A stretch of 64,000 bases of DNA from Streptomyces sp. I6 (GCA_003725745.1 RHDP01000001.1:1333501-1397500); one strand, 5' to 3'. Shown: positions 1-12,065, counted from the stretch's first letter. Notes: generated by a model from the letters alone, not told the origin. Numbers and translations are program-made.

Positions 1-26
1 CGATCCTGCCACGGCCCACCGACAGT

Positions 27-52
27 GCCGCCCACGCCCGCCCGTGGGCGGC
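27..52. terminator. GC-rich hairpin at window edge
   Basis: A perfect 10-bp inverted repeat (GCCGCCCACG / CGTGGGCGGC) with a 6-nt loop. It has no T-tract. It could terminate a gene lying left of the window. Its left arm region is repeated about 60 bases further on (88-104), so it may also be part of a short repeat. Confidence 0.35.
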
Positions 53-181
53 GGCGAGGGCCGGCTCAGCGCGAACTGCTCCACCGTGCCGCCCACGCCC
101 GCCGGGCCACGGCCGCCGCCGCGTGACAGGATCGGAGGTCACGGCACGTCTCCCCGATGTCCGCGCCCGAAGGAGAACACC

Positions 182-2461
<2,280 letters not shown>

Positions 2462-2520
2462 GCGTCCGCTCAGGCGGAGGTCCCCGCACACCGCAGACGC
2501 ACGACGATCGGAGCCGGCCC

Positions 2521-3012
2521 ATGGGTGAGCAGACGACGGTGAAGTTCCCGCAGGAGGTCCTCGACGAGTACGCCTCACTCGGCGTCGACCTGCCCGCGCT
2601 GTTCTCGGCGGGGACGCTCGGCAACCGGATGGGCGTGCGGATCGTCGAGGCCTCGGCGGAGCGCGTCGTGGGCACGATGCCGGTCGAGGGCAACACCCAG
2701 CCCTACGGACTGCTGCACGGCGGGGCGTCCGCGGTGCTGGCCGAGACGCTCGGCTCGGTCGGCTCCATGCTGCACGGCGGCAGCTCGAAGATCGCCGTCG
2801 GTGTGGACCTCAACTGCACGCACCACCGGGGGGTGCGCTCCGGACAGGTCACGGGCGTGGCCGCGCCCGTGCACCGGGGCCGCTCCACCGCCACCTACGA
2901 GATCGTGATCACCGACGAGCAGGACAGGCGGGTCTGCACGGCCCGGCTGACCTGCCTGCTGAGGGACGTCCGCCCCCAGGACGCCGGCCACGTCCCGGGG
3001 GCGGCGGGCTGA
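2521..3012 (+). CDS. PaaI-family hotdog thioesterase
   Basis: A 163-residue single-domain hotdog-fold protein. The ATG at 2521 has GGAG eight bases upstream. The stretch NTQPYGLLHGGASAVLAETLGS matches the PaaI/YbdB consensus, in which the HGG turn and the following acidic residue on the central helix make the active site for acyl-CoA hydrolysis. The length is near the family norm of 130-160. It is co-directional with the molybdopterin oxidoreductase and may be co-transcribed with it. The acyl-CoA substrate cannot be told from sequence; housekeeping roles such as phenylacetyl-CoA or 1,4-dihydroxy-2-naphthoyl-CoA hydrolysis are both possible within this family. Confidence 0.9.
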   Translation: MGEQTTVKFPQEVLDEYASLGVDLPALFSAGTLGNRMGVRIVEASAERVVGTMPVEGNTQPYGLLHGGASAVLAETLGSVGSMLHGGSSKIAVGVDLNCTHHRGVRSGQVTGVAAPVHRGRSTATYEIVITDEQDRRVCTARLTCLLRDVRPQDAGHVPGAAG

Positions 3013-3027
3013 CGCGCGGCCGCCGCG

Positions 3028-4986
3028 CTACCCGGCGACCGGCAGGGTGACGCTGCTGACCCCGGCCCGGACGGCCAGCTCCGTCCCGGCCGGGTGGCGC
3101 AGGGTGTGGTCGTGGTCGGTGGAGATCAGCACCACGCCCAGCCGGTGCCCCTTCTCGAAGACGTAGTCCTGGGGCTGCATGGCCCACCGCAGCCGGTACT
3201 CGCGGCCCTCGACGACCCTGCTCTGCCGCTCGATCGAGTGCCGGTTGCGGATGTCCAGCCAGCCACGCGAGACGATCTTGAAGTCGGCGGTCTCGGTGCG
3301 GTGCCGGGTGCGGTAGGCGCATCCGGTGTCCCCGGGGACGCCCTCGCCGTAGCAGACCTGCCGGCTGGTGTCCGTGACCGTGCCGGCCGTCGCCCGGGTG
3401 CCGGTCCCGTAGTCGACCAGCAGCGCGGTCACATACGGTGACGAACCGTCGAGCGAGGCCCGTACCGACAGCTCCGGCACGCCGTTGACCCTGAGGTCGG
3501 CCGGCAGCGGGCCGGTGGTGTACGCGAGCCGGTCGGGCCGGGTGGTGCCCGGGTCCGCGACCAGGTGCTCGGCGGGTACGGTGCGGCCCCGGTCGGTCGC
3601 CGTCTGCCGCACGGGCTTCCCGGGCAGCGGGGCGAGCCCGCCCTCGTTCAGCCACAGCCGGACGTCGCGGGTACCGCGGGCGGGCCAGTCGGACTGCCGC
3701 CGCCAGCTGAAGTCCGACTGCTCGACCTCGACGGGCGGTTCGGCGAGCGCGCCGTTGTCCAGCCCGTACAGCCAGTGGTCGAACCAGAGGTGCAGCTGGT
3801 CGAGCCACTCCTCCATGCGCAGCGGCATCGGGTTGACGTGGCCCGCCTGATGGAGCCACAGCTTCCGCGGGACGCCGTGCTTCTTCAGCGCCTCCCACAG
3901 CTGCCCGAAGTGCCCCGTCCGCACGTTCCAGTCGTTGCCGCCGTGGACCAGGAACACGCCGGCCTTGATCCGGCCGGCGTCGCGGAGGTAGTCCCGCTCC
4001 CGCCAGAAGCCGGTGAAGTCCCCCGTCACCCGGTCCTGTTCGCGGGTGAGCCGGTCGATGACGGGCCGGCAGACCTCCCGGTCGGCGCGGGTGTGCACAT
4101 ACTCGGCCAGGACGTCGGCGTCCTCGCCCTGGTAGCCGCCGGGCGCCACGACACCGCCGCCCGCGCGGTAGTAGTCGTACCAGGACGAGATCCCGGAGAT
4201 CGGCACGATGGCCTTGAGCCCCTCGACCCCCGTCGTGGCGACGGCCGTCGGGAGGGTGCCGTTGTACGAGATGCCCATCATCGCCGTGTCGCCCGTCGAC
4301 CAGGCCGCGCCCACCGGCCTGCCCTCCGGATCCCAGCCGCGGGCGCGGCCGTTCAGCCAGTCGACCGCGGCCTTCGCACCGAGGGTCTCGTTGCGGCCGC
4401 CGGAGGTCGGGCAGCCCGTCGAACCGCCGGTGCCGAGACTGTCGACCTGTGCGACCGCGTAACCGCGCGGGAGGAAGTAGTTGTCCGTGTAGCCGGGCCA
4501 GGGCACCGAAGCGGCCGTCAGCCCGGCGGCTCCCCGCTCCTCGTACGGGGCCACCAGCCCGGGGACCCGCTCGCCGCGCGCGGGCCGGCCTCCCGCGGGC
4601 AGCCCGTCCACGTCCACGTCGACGTCGTGGTACCGGACGTCGTTGCCGCCCGCCCAGTAGGGGCTGGCTTCCACGATGGTGGCGACCTTCAGCCCCGCGT
4701 CGGTCTCCCGGGGGCGCAGGATCCGCATCCGCACCGTGTCCCGCCGGCCGTCGCCGTCGCTGTCCACCTCGGTCTCGACGTCGACCTGCTGGTGGACCGC
4801 GTCGGCGCGGGAGAAGACGGGCTGGGTGCGGTTGCCCACGATGCTCAGCGCCGGTTCGCCGGCAGCCCGGGCCGCCGGTGCGGGCAGCGCCGCCAGCAGC
4901 GACACGGCCAGCAGGGCGGTGCCCCATCCGTACGCCGTCCGAGCACGCGCCGTACGGGCCTTGCCTGTTCGGGTGGGTCTCGCCAT
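3028..4986 (-). CDS. Secreted Xaa-Pro dipeptidyl-peptidase (S15/CocE family)
   Basis: A 652-residue alpha/beta hydrolase with an N-terminal signal peptide: an Arg/Lys-rich n-region, a hydrophobic stretch near residues 20-40 and an Ala-rich cleavage region. It is therefore probably secreted. The start is the ATG at 4986, preceded by GGAGGG at good spacing; the open frame upstream is GC-driven. The nucleophile elbow GISYNG near residue 220, the HGGNDWNV acid region near 390 and the HQAGHVNP histidine near 430 match the S15 Xaa-Pro dipeptidyl-peptidase triad. The C-terminal jelly-roll domain of the X-Pro/CocE group follows. It would remove X-Pro dipeptides from extracellular peptides. It converges on the thioesterase gene with only 15 bases between the two stops, where a short GCGCGG/CCGCGC hairpin could stop both transcripts. 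Confidence 0.9.
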   Translation of the reverse strand: MARPTRTGKARTARARTAYGWGTALLAVSLLAALPAPAARAAGEPALSIVGNRTQPVFSRADAVHQQVDVETEVDSDGDGRRDTVRMRILRPRETDAGLKVATIVEASPYWAGGNDVRYHDVDVDVDGLPAGGRPARGERVPGLVAPYEERGAAGLTAASVPWPGYTDNYFLPRGYAVAQVDSLGTGGSTGCPTSGGRNETLGAKAAVDWLNGRARGWDPEGRPVGAAWSTGDTAMMGISYNGTLPTAVATTGVEGLKAIVPISGISSWYDYYRAGGGVVAPGGYQGEDADVLAEYVHTRADREVCRPVIDRLTREQDRVTGDFTGFWRERDYLRDAGRIKAGVFLVHGGNDWNVRTGHFGQLWEALKKHGVPRKLWLHQAGHVNPMPLRMEEWLDQLHLWFDHWLYGLDNGALAEPPVEVEQSDFSWRRQSDWPARGTRDVRLWLNEGGLAPLPGKPVRQTATDRGRTVPAEHLVADPGTTRPDRLAYTTGPLPADLRVNGVPELSVRASLDGSSPYVTALLVDYGTGTRATAGTVTDTSRQVCYGEGVPGDTGCAYRTRHRTETADFKIVSRGWLDIRNRHSIERQSRVVEGREYRLRWAMQPQDYVFEKGHRLGVVLISTDHDHTLRHPAGTELAVRAGVSSVTLPVAG

Positions 4987-5799
4987 TCGTGCCCTCCAGG
5001 GCCGGGGTTGGTGACGATCTGGGGACGGTCGCGCGGGAGCGCGGTCACATTCCACCCTGTGCGTCCCCGCGGCACCAGACTCAACACCGCTGCCGCCCGG
5101 CCCCGTTGCCTCCTCCGGACCGATTCGCGCCGCCCCGTACCGCCGTTCGGGTGGCGGTGCTCCGGCCGGACCGGACGGACGCACCGTCACCCGCGGCGCG
5201 CCGGACGGAGGCGCGGCCCGGCCGGTGTCCGCCCGCGGCGGTGGACGCCCGGCCGGTGGGCGGACGCCCGGCCGGTGGGCGGGCGGCGGTGCGACGCAGC
5301 GGAGTCCGGACGGGGCGCCGCGGAGGACGGGCCGTGGGAACCGGAACCGCGCCGGCCGTTCGGAGCACGAAGGTGACGGCATCGCCGGACCATCCCGTTT
5401 AAGGCCGGAAAAGGCGGGTTGTTCGCACACGGCTCATCGCCGCCCCGCACGACCGTGAAAAAGGGTCACGAAATGCCGGATTCCCATTCCCGAAGTAGCG
5501 CTCCGTAATGAGCATCCAAAACAAGACAGGGGCGCACCCTCCGGGGCACCGCACGCCGGACCCGGCCCGGCCGGGAACGACTACGGGGAGCAACCACCAC
5601 CGCTGTCATGACCAAAAGGCCGGACAGTCATGCACTCCATGCCGCAAATCCGCTCGGGATAACAAGAGCGTCACAGCCTCAGTCAGACCAGTGCTTTGTT
5701 TCCATTTAGGCCCTTAGAGTCACCGCCAGTCACCGCGCCACCGGATTCCTTGCCAGTAAGGCTCCAGCGCTCGACTCGGCGCTCCATGGAGGAGCAGCC
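4987..5799. other. 813-bp intergenic region upstream of livK
   Basis: No convincing gene is seen. The left part is very GC-rich and only shadow frames run through it. From about 5440 the composition becomes markedly more AT-rich, as expected for regulatory DNA. A TTAGAGT hexamer-like element at 5714-5720 is a plausible -10 for livK, about 80-100 bases before its start. The matching -35 is not clear. The peptidase gene is transcribed away on the minus strand, so this region holds two divergent promoters. Confidence 0.5.
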
Positions 5800-5823
5800 G
5801 TGCCAGGTGAAAGGACCAGATTC

Positions 5824-7056
5824 GTGCGTCAACGTTCGCTCATAGCCATGACCGCTGCTCTTGCCGCGGGGGCACTCACCCTTACCGCCTGTGGCTCGCG
5901 CGACGACAAGGGCGGAGACTCGGCGGCCGGTGGCGACACCACCGTGGTCATCGGTGTCGACGCGCCGCTGACCGGCGACCTCTCCGCGCTGGGTCTCGGC
6001 ATCAAGAACTCCGTGGACCTCGCCGCCAAGCAGGCCAACGAGAAGAAGTACGTCAAGGGCGTCACCTTCAAGATCGAGGCGCTCGACGACCAGGCCCAGC
6101 CGTCGTCGGGCCAGCAGAACGCCACCAAGCTCGTCGCCGACAAGGACGTCCTCGGCGTGGTCGGCCCGCTCAACTCCTCCGTCGCGGAGTCGATGCAGAA
6201 GGTCTTCGACGACGCCAAGCTCGTCCAGGTCTCCCCGGCCAACACCAACCCGGCGCTGACCCAGGGGCCGAACTGGAACACCGGGGACAAGAACCGCCCC
6301 TACAAGGCGTACTTCCGCACCGCCACCACGGACGCCATCCAGGGCCCGTTCGCGGCGCAGTACATCGTCAACAAGGCCAAGAAGACCAAGGCCTTCATCA
6401 TCGACGACAAGAAGACCTACGGAGCGGGCCTCGCCGCGACCTTCAAGGCCGAGTTCGAGAAGCTCGGCGGCAAGGTCGTCGGCACCGACCACGTCAACCC
6501 CGAGGCGAAGGACTTCAGCGCCGTCGCGACCAAGGTCAAGAACTCCGGCGCGGACGTCGTCTACTACGGCGGCGAGTACCCGGCAGGCGGCCCGCTCAGC
6601 AAGCAGATCAAGGACGCGGGCGCCAAGGTCGTCGTCGCGGGCGGCGACGCCCTCTACAGCGCCGAGTACATCAAGCTCGCGGGCGCCGGCTCCGCCGGCG
6701 ACATCGCCACCTCCGTCGGCGCGCCCATCGAGGAGCTCGACTCCGCCAAGGAGTTCCTGGCCAACTACAAGAACGCCAACTACAAGGAGGCGTACGAGGC
6801 CTACGGCGGCTACGCCTACGACTCCACCTGGGCGATCATCGAAGCGATCAAGAAGGTCGTCGAGGACAACGACGGCAAGCTCCCCGAGGACGCCCGCGCC
6901 AAGGTCGTCGAGGCCATGCAGAGCGTCTCCTTCGACGGTGTGACCGGCAAGGTCTCGTTCGACGAGTTCGGCGACACGACCAACAAGCAGCTCACCGTCT
7001 ACACGGTCGAGGGCGGCAAGCACAAGCCCGTCGAGTCCGGAACGTTCACCGGCTGA
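5824..7056 (+). CDS. livK: Branched-chain amino acid ABC transporter, substrate-binding lipoprotein
   Basis: A lipoprotein substrate-binding protein of the Leu/Ile/Val-binding (periplasmic-binding type I) family, 410 residues from the GTG at 5824. An upstream in-frame GTG at 5800 also has a good GAGGAG and would add eight residues, so the exact start is open. The N-terminus has arginines, a hydrophobic stretch and a lipobox LTAC, so the mature protein is anchored outside the membrane by a lipidated cysteine. The body begins VVIGVDAPLTGDLSALGLGIKN, typical of LivK/LivJ. It opens a five-gene operon livKHMGF that ends at a strong terminator at 11939. The Lys- and Asp-rich composition differs from neighbouring proteins but is normal for abundant solute-binding proteins. 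Confidence 0.95.
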   Translation: MRQRSLIAMTAALAAGALTLTACGSRDDKGGDSAAGGDTTVVIGVDAPLTGDLSALGLGIKNSVDLAAKQANEKKYVKGVTFKIEALDDQAQPSSGQQNATKLVADKDVLGVVGPLNSSVAESMQKVFDDAKLVQVSPANTNPALTQGPNWNTGDKNRPYKAYFRTATTDAIQGPFAAQYIVNKAKKTKAFIIDDKKTYGAGLAATFKAEFEKLGGKVVGTDHVNPEAKDFSAVATKVKNSGADVVYYGGEYPAGGPLSKQIKDAGAKVVVAGGDALYSAEYIKLAGAGSAGDIATSVGAPIEELDSAKEFLANYKNANYKEAYEAYGGYAYDSTWAIIEAIKKVVEDNDGKLPEDARAKVVEAMQSVSFDGVTGKVSFDEFGDTTNKQLTVYTVEGGKHKPVESGTFTG

Positions 7057-7155
7057 CCCAGCGAATCCCACTCCGCACACCCCTGGCCGCGCGGGGCGCT
7101 GCACCCAGCGCCCCGCGCGGACTCACACCCGTCCACAGTCTCGGAGGACAATGCG

Positions 7156-8085
7156 GTGAACGAACTGCCGCAGCAGCTGGTCAACGGCCTGCTCCTAGGA
7201 TCCATGTACGGGCTGGTCGCCATTGGCTACACGATGGTCTACGGCATCGTCCAGCTCATCAACTTCGCCCACGGCGAGATCTTCATGACCGGGGGCTTCG
7301 GCGCCCTCAGCGTCTGGCTGATCCTGCCCGGCGGCACCACCATGTGGGTGGCCCTGCCACTCATGATCATCGGCGCCGTCCTCGTCGCCACCACCGTCGC
7401 CATCGGCGCGGAGCGCTTCGCCTACCGGCCCCTCCGCGGCGGCCCCCGGCTGGCCCCCCTGATCACCGCGATCGGGCTCTCCCTGGCCCTTCAGCAGGCG
7501 GTCTGGGCCTGGTACCCGGAAGCCAAGTCCGCGCGCACCTTCCCCCAGCTGTCCGGCGGCCCCTTCCACATCGGCAACGTCACCATCCAGACCGGCGACG
7601 TCTTCCTGCTGATCGCCGCCCCCGTCTGCATGGCCGTCCTGGCCTACTTCGTGAACCGCACCCGCACCGGGCGCGGCATGCAGGCCACCGCCCAGGACCC
7701 CGACACCGCCAAGCTGATGGGCGTCAACACGGACCGCATCATCGTGATCGCCTTCGCCCTCGGCGCCGTGTTCGCCGCGGTCGGAGCAGTCGCCTACGGC
7801 CTCAAGTACGGCATCGTCGACTACAAGATGGGCTTCCTCCTCGGACTCAAGGCCTTCACCGCCGCCGTCCTCGGCGGCATCGGCAACATCTACGGCGCCA
7901 TGATCGGCGGCCTGGTGCTCGGCATCGCCGAGACCATGGCCACCGCCTACATCAACCACATCCCCGGCATGCAGCAGCTCGGCGGCCAGTCCTGGGCCGA
8001 CGTCTGGGCCTTCGTACTCCTCATCCTCGTGCTCCTCTTCCGGCCCCAGGGTCTTCTGGGCGAGCGCGTCGCGGACAGGGCGTGA
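7156..8085 (+). CDS. livH: Branched-chain amino acid ABC transporter permease LivH
   Basis: A 309-residue polytopic membrane protein. It begins with the GTG at 7156, eight bases after a GGAGG. The N-terminal LVNGLLLGSMYGLVAIGYTMVYG and QLINFAHGEIFM segments are the hallmark of LivH permeases. About eight hydrophobic segments are visible, and the conserved loop KAFTAAVLGGIGNIYGAMIGG lies near residue 235, where it contacts the ATPases. The stop overlaps the probable GTG start of livM by four bases, pointing to translational coupling. Confidence 0.96.
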   Translation: MNELPQQLVNGLLLGSMYGLVAIGYTMVYGIVQLINFAHGEIFMTGGFGALSVWLILPGGTTMWVALPLMIIGAVLVATTVAIGAERFAYRPLRGGPRLAPLITAIGLSLALQQAVWAWYPEAKSARTFPQLSGGPFHIGNVTIQTGDVFLLIAAPVCMAVLAYFVNRTRTGRGMQATAQDPDTAKLMGVNTDRIIVIAFALGAVFAAVGAVAYGLKYGIVDYKMGFLLGLKAFTAAVLGGIGNIYGAMIGGLVLGIAETMATAYINHIPGMQQLGGQSWADVWAFVLLILVLLFRPQGLLGERVADRA

Positions 8086-9917
8086 GCACCATGACCACAC
8101 AGACCAGCACCACGGCCCCCGCCGACACCCGCCCGCTGCCCGCGCGCACCGCCCTCATCCCGCTGCCCGAGCGCACGGCACGCGCACTCGCCACCGCCGG
8201 CGGCGCCCTGACGGTACTCAGCGCCTTCCTCGCCTGGACCTGGACGGCCGCCTTCCCCGGAGACCTCACGGTCTACGGCTACCCCGGCGGGCTCCAGTGG
8301 CAGGTGCTCGTGGCCGGTGCCCTCACCACGCTGTTCGCCCTGGCGTCATACGGAGTCAAGGGCACCCGCTGGCTCGCCCCCGCCGGTACCGACGCCGCCC
8401 TGAGGCTCTCCGCCCTCGCGGCCTTCGGCACCGCCTGGTACACCATCGCCGCCATCAGCATCCAGCTCGGCGGCCCGATCAACCTGGAACCCGGCGGCGC
8501 CGTCGCCGGCCTGGCCACCCTCACCGCGCTGGTGGGCGCGTTCGCCCTGCCCTTCGAGCGGCCCGACCTGCACCCCGTCGACCCCGAGGACACCGGCTGG
8601 GACAAGTTCGCCCACCGGCTGGGCAACGGATGGACCGTGTTCCGGGCCACCCTCTCCGCCGGGACTCCGAGCCCCCTGCGCCCCCTGCCGTCGTACCTCG
8701 AGATCCTGATCATCACCGGTGTTCTCGCCCTCGCCCTCGGCGTCTTCACCTACGGCATCGGCACCGAGTACGACGAGCTCTTCATCGGGTTCCTGATCAC
8801 CGCCGGCTTCGGGTTCGCCGCCCTCACCAAGGCCGGGCTGATCGCACGCGCGAGCCAGCTCACCGGCAAGCACCAGAACCTCACCATCGCCGGGGCGTTC
8901 ATCGCGGCGGCCCTCTTCCCCTTCACCCAGAGCGACGACCAGTTCGCCACCATCGGCGTCTACATCCTGATCTTCGCCACCGTCGCCCTGGGGCTGAACA
9001 TCGTGGTCGGCCTCGCCGGCCTCCTCGACCTCGGCTACGTCGCGTTCCTCGGCGTCGGCGCCTACGCCGCCGCCCTCGTGTCCGGCGCCCCGACGTCGCC
9101 GTTCGGCGTCCACTTCCCGTTCTGGGCCGCCATCCTCGTCGGGGCCGGCGCCTCCCTCGTCTTCGGCGTCCTCATCGGCGCCCCGACGCTGCGGCTGCGC
9201 GGCGACTACCTCGCCATCGTCACCCTCGGCTTCGGCGAGATCTTCCGCATCACCGTGATGAACACCGACGGCACCTCCGGGCCCGACATCACCAACGGCT
9301 CCAACGGCATCGCGTCCATCCCGAACCTCAACATCCTCGGGTTCGACTTCGGCGCCGAGCACACCATCGCCGGATTCACCATCGGACGGTTCGCCAACTA
9401 CTTCTTCCTGATGCTCCTGATCATGGCCGTGGTCGTCCTGGTCTTCCGGCGCAGCGGCGACTCCCGCATCGGCCGGGCCTGGGTCGCCATCCGCGAGGAC
9501 GAGACCGCGGCGCTCGCCATGGGCATCAACGGCTTCCGCGTCAAGCTGATCGCCTTCGCCCTCGGCGCCTCGCTCGCCGGTCTCGCCGGCACCGTCCAGG
9601 CACACGTCACCTACACCGTGACGCCCGAGCAGTACCTCTTCGCCTGGCCCGTCCCGCCGAACTCGGCGTTCCTGCTGGCCGCCGTCGTCCTCGGCGGCAT
9701 GGGCACCATGGCCGGCCCGCTCGTGGGCGCCGCCCTGCTCTACCTCATCCCCAACAAGCTCCAGTTCCTCGGCGACTACCAGCTGCTCGCCTTCGGAGTC
9801 GCGCTCATCCTGCTGATGCGCTTCCGCCCCGAGGGCCTCATCCCCAACCGCCGCCGTCAGCTCGAGTTCCACGAGAACGAGGAAGCGCCCGCCACCCTCA
9901 CCAAGGCAGGTGCCTGA
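8082..9917 (+). CDS. livM: Branched-chain amino acid ABC transporter permease LivM
   Basis: A 611-residue permease, much longer than enterobacterial LivM because an N-terminal membrane region of roughly 200 residues precedes the conserved core. The core starts around IFATVALGLNIVVGLAGLLDLGYVAFLGVGAYAAA and contains the GRAWVAIREDETAALAMGIN ATPase-contact loop. The start may be the GTG at 8082, overlapping the livH stop as GTGA, or the ATG nine bases later; both are in frame. The tail is charged and cytoplasmic. It pairs with LivH to form the membrane channel. Confidence 0.94.
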   Translation: MSTMTTQTSTTAPADTRPLPARTALIPLPERTARALATAGGALTVLSAFLAWTWTAAFPGDLTVYGYPGGLQWQVLVAGALTTLFALASYGVKGTRWLAPAGTDAALRLSALAAFGTAWYTIAAISIQLGGPINLEPGGAVAGLATLTALVGAFALPFERPDLHPVDPEDTGWDKFAHRLGNGWTVFRATLSAGTPSPLRPLPSYLEILIITGVLALALGVFTYGIGTEYDELFIGFLITAGFGFAALTKAGLIARASQLTGKHQNLTIAGAFIAAALFPFTQSDDQFATIGVYILIFATVALGLNIVVGLAGLLDLGYVAFLGVGAYAAALVSGAPTSPFGVHFPFWAAILVGAGASLVFGVLIGAPTLRLRGDYLAIVTLGFGEIFRITVMNTDGTSGPDITNGSNGIASIPNLNILGFDFGAEHTIAGFTIGRFANYFFLMLLIMAVVVLVFRRSGDSRIGRAWVAIREDETAALAMGINGFRVKLIAFALGASLAGLAGTVQAHVTYTVTPEQYLFAWPVPPNSAFLLAAVVLGGMGTMAGPLVGAALLYLIPNKLQFLGDYQLLAFGVALILLMRFRPEGLIPNRRRQLEFHENEEAPATLTKAGA

Positions 9918-9919
9918 AC

Positions 9920-11205
9920 ATGACCACCGACACGACCACGAAGGCGACCACGTCCGCTCCCGCGGGTGAGACGGTCCTCGACGCCCGGGGCGTCACGATG
10001 CGGTTCGGCGGCCTCACGGCCGTGCGCTCCGTCGACCTCACCGTCAGAAGCGGCGAGATCGTCGGTCTCATCGGCCCCAACGGAGCCGGCAAGACCACGT
10101 TCTTCAACTGCCTCACCGGTCTCTACATCCCCACCGAGGGCGAGGTCCGGTACAAGGGCACCGTCCTGCCCCCGAAGTCCTTCAAGGTCACCGCGGCCGG
10201 CATCGCCCGTACCTTCCAGAACATCCGTCTCTTCAGCAATATGACAGTGCTGGAGAACGTCCTGGTCGGCCGGCACACCCGGACCAAGGAGGGCCTCTGG
10301 TCCGCCCTGCTGCGCGGCCCCGGCTTCCACAAGGCCGAAGCCGCCTCCCGCAAGAGGGCCATGGAACTCCTCGAGTTCGTCGGCCTCGCCGGCAAGGCCG
10401 AACACCTCGCCCGCAACCTGCCCTACGGCGAGCAGCGCAAGCTGGAGATCGGCCGGGCGCTCGCGAGCGAGCCCGGACTGCTCCTCCTCGACGAGCCCAC
10501 CGCCGGCATGAACCCCCAGGAGACCCGGGCCACCGAGGAACTGGTCTTCGCCATCCGCGACATGGGCATCGCCGTCCTCGTCATCGAGCACGACATGCGC
10601 TTCATCATGAACCTCTGCGACCGGGTCGCCGTGCTCGTCCAGGGCGAGAAGCTCGTCGAGGGCGACAGCCAGACCGTGCAGAGCGACGAACGCGTCATCG
10701 CCGCCTACCTGGGCGAACCCTTCGAGGGCGCGCCCGGCGCGGAGGAGGCCGAGGAGGTCGCCCGGGCCGAGGCCGCCGCCGAATCCACCACGGCGGAACC
10801 GGAGCCGGAGGCCGGCCGAGCCGGGACGGAACCGGAGCCGGAGCCGGAGCCGGCCGACCGGACCGAGCCAACCGCGGACGGCGATCCGAACGGCCAGACG
10901 GACGGCCAGACGGACGGCCAGACGGACGGTGACACGGACAGCCGGACCGACGGCGACACGGACGAAGGTTCGGACGGAGATTCGGACAAGGCCACCGGCG
11001 TGCCCGCCGACCAGGCCGAAGCCGCCGACGCCACCGACGGGGACAGCGGCACCGGCGGCGGCAGTGACGGCGGGGCGGCCGGACCCGACGACGCAGCGGC
11101 CGCCCCCGGGCCGACGCGCCGGAAGCGACCGCCGACGGTGACACCGGAACCGGCACCGGAACCGGCACCGCCCAGGCCTCCGGTACCCGCAAGGAGAACG
11201 ACTGA
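9920..11205 (+). CDS. livG: Branched-chain amino acid ABC transporter ATPase LivG with long acidic tail (frameshift)
   Basis: The ATPase core occupies residues 1 to about 265. It has Walker A GPNGAGKT at 52-59, the FQNIRLF Q-loop, the signature LPYGEQRKLEIGRAL, Walker B LLLLDEPTAGMNP and the switch histidine in VIEHDMRF. An unusual low-complexity tail of about 160 residues follows, rich in Glu, Asp, Pro, Thr and Gly, with a 12-base unit repeated three times at 10891-10926 (GQTD motifs). In the given sequence the frame runs on to 11629, deep inside livF, which is implausible. Adding one base in the C5G3 run at 11103-11110 moves it into a frame ending RKEND-stop at 11203-11205. That gives 428 residues and a TGATG overlap with livF. 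I take this as a single-base loss and give the restored end. Confidence 0.9.
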
Positions 11206-11921
11206 TGACCGCACTTCTCGAGGTCGAGGACCTGCGCATCGCCTACGGCAAGATCGAGGCCGTCAAGGGCATCTCGTTCAAGGTCGAAGCGGGCGAGGTC
11301 GTCACCCTCATCGGCACCAACGGGGCCGGCAAGACCACCACCCTGCGCACGATCTCCGGGCTCCTCAAGCCCGTCGGCGGACAGATCAAGTTCAACGGCA
11401 GGTCGCTGCGCAAGGTCCCCGCCCACCAGATCGTCTCGCTCGGACTCGCCCACTCCCCCGAGGGCCGGCACATCTTCCCGCGCATGACGATCGAGGACAA
11501 CCTCCTCCTCGGCGCCTTCCTCCGCAACGACAAGGAAGGCATCGCCAAGGACGTCCAGCGCGCCTACGATCTCTTCCCCATCCTGGGCGAACGCAGAAAG
11601 CAGGCGGCCGGCACGCTCTCCGGCGGTGAGCAGCAGATGCTCGCCATGGGCCGGGCCCTGATGTCCCGGCCGAAGCTGCTCATGCTCGACGAGCCCTCCA
11701 TGGGGCTCTCACCGATCATGATGCAGAAGATCATGGCGACCATCGCCGAACTCAAGGCCCAGGGCACCACCATCCTGCTCGTGGAGCAGAACGCCCAGGC
11801 CGCGCTCTCCCTGGCCGACCACGGCCACGTCATGGAGATCGGCAAGGTCGTCCTCTCCGGCAGCGGACAGGACCTGCTCCACGACGAGTCCGTCCGCAAG
11901 GCCTACCTCGGCGAGGACTGA
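11205..11921 (+). CDS. livF: Branched-chain amino acid ABC transporter ATPase LivF
   Basis: A 238-residue ATPase of the LivF type. Walker A is GTNGAGKT near residue 37. The signature LSGGEQQMLAMGRALM and Walker B LLMLDEPSMGLSP are both canonical, and VEQNAQAAL supplies the H-loop region, where LivF proteins carry Gln-Asn in place of the usual His. Its ATG overlaps the probable livG stop as TGATG. It forms the heterodimeric motor with LivG. A hairpin terminator begins 18 bases after the stop. Confidence 0.96.
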   Translation: MTALLEVEDLRIAYGKIEAVKGISFKVEAGEVVTLIGTNGAGKTTTLRTISGLLKPVGGQIKFNGRSLRKVPAHQIVSLGLAHSPEGRHIFPRMTIEDNLLLGAFLRNDKEGIAKDVQRAYDLFPILGERRKQAAGTLSGGEQQMLAMGRALMSRPKLLMLDEPSMGLSPIMMQKIMATIAELKAQGTTILLVEQNAQAALSLADHGHVMEIGKVVLSGSGQDLLHDESVRKAYLGED

Positions 11922-11938
11922 CCCGCACCGGGAACACC

Positions 11939-11971
11939 GGAGGCCCGCACCCTGGGGGGGTGCGGGCCTCC
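11939..11971 (+). terminator. Strong hairpin terminator of livKHMGF
   Basis: A perfect 14-bp stem (GGAGGCCCGCACCC pairing with GGGTGCGGGCCTCC) separated by a short G/T loop, 18 bases after the livF stop. There is no U-tract, as is common in Streptomyces. It lies between convergent livF and the ANTAR regulator gene and may serve both. Confidence 0.8.
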
Positions 11972-12065
11972 TCCGTTCACCAGTCCGGCCGCGAGTGACC
12001 GCGGGACCCGTGCCGCGAGTGACCGCGGGCCTCGGGTGCGCGCCGCGCCGGCGACGGCGGGCGGA

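Noticed and set aside
3565-5376. Long plus-strand open frame over the Xaa-Pro dipeptidyl-peptidase gene
   Set aside because: Low-complexity product without a recognisable start or fold; the minus-strand enzyme has a complete triad and signal peptide.
5399-5717. Small open frames of 64-69 codons upstream of livK
   Set aside because: No ribosome site, no coding bias and no motif; the region is better explained as promoter DNA.
11206-11629. Extension of LivG through livF to 11629 as a true overlap
   Set aside because: The 424-base overlap would read livF out of frame and give a Pro/Arg filler tail. A one-base repair gives a natural stop at the livF start.
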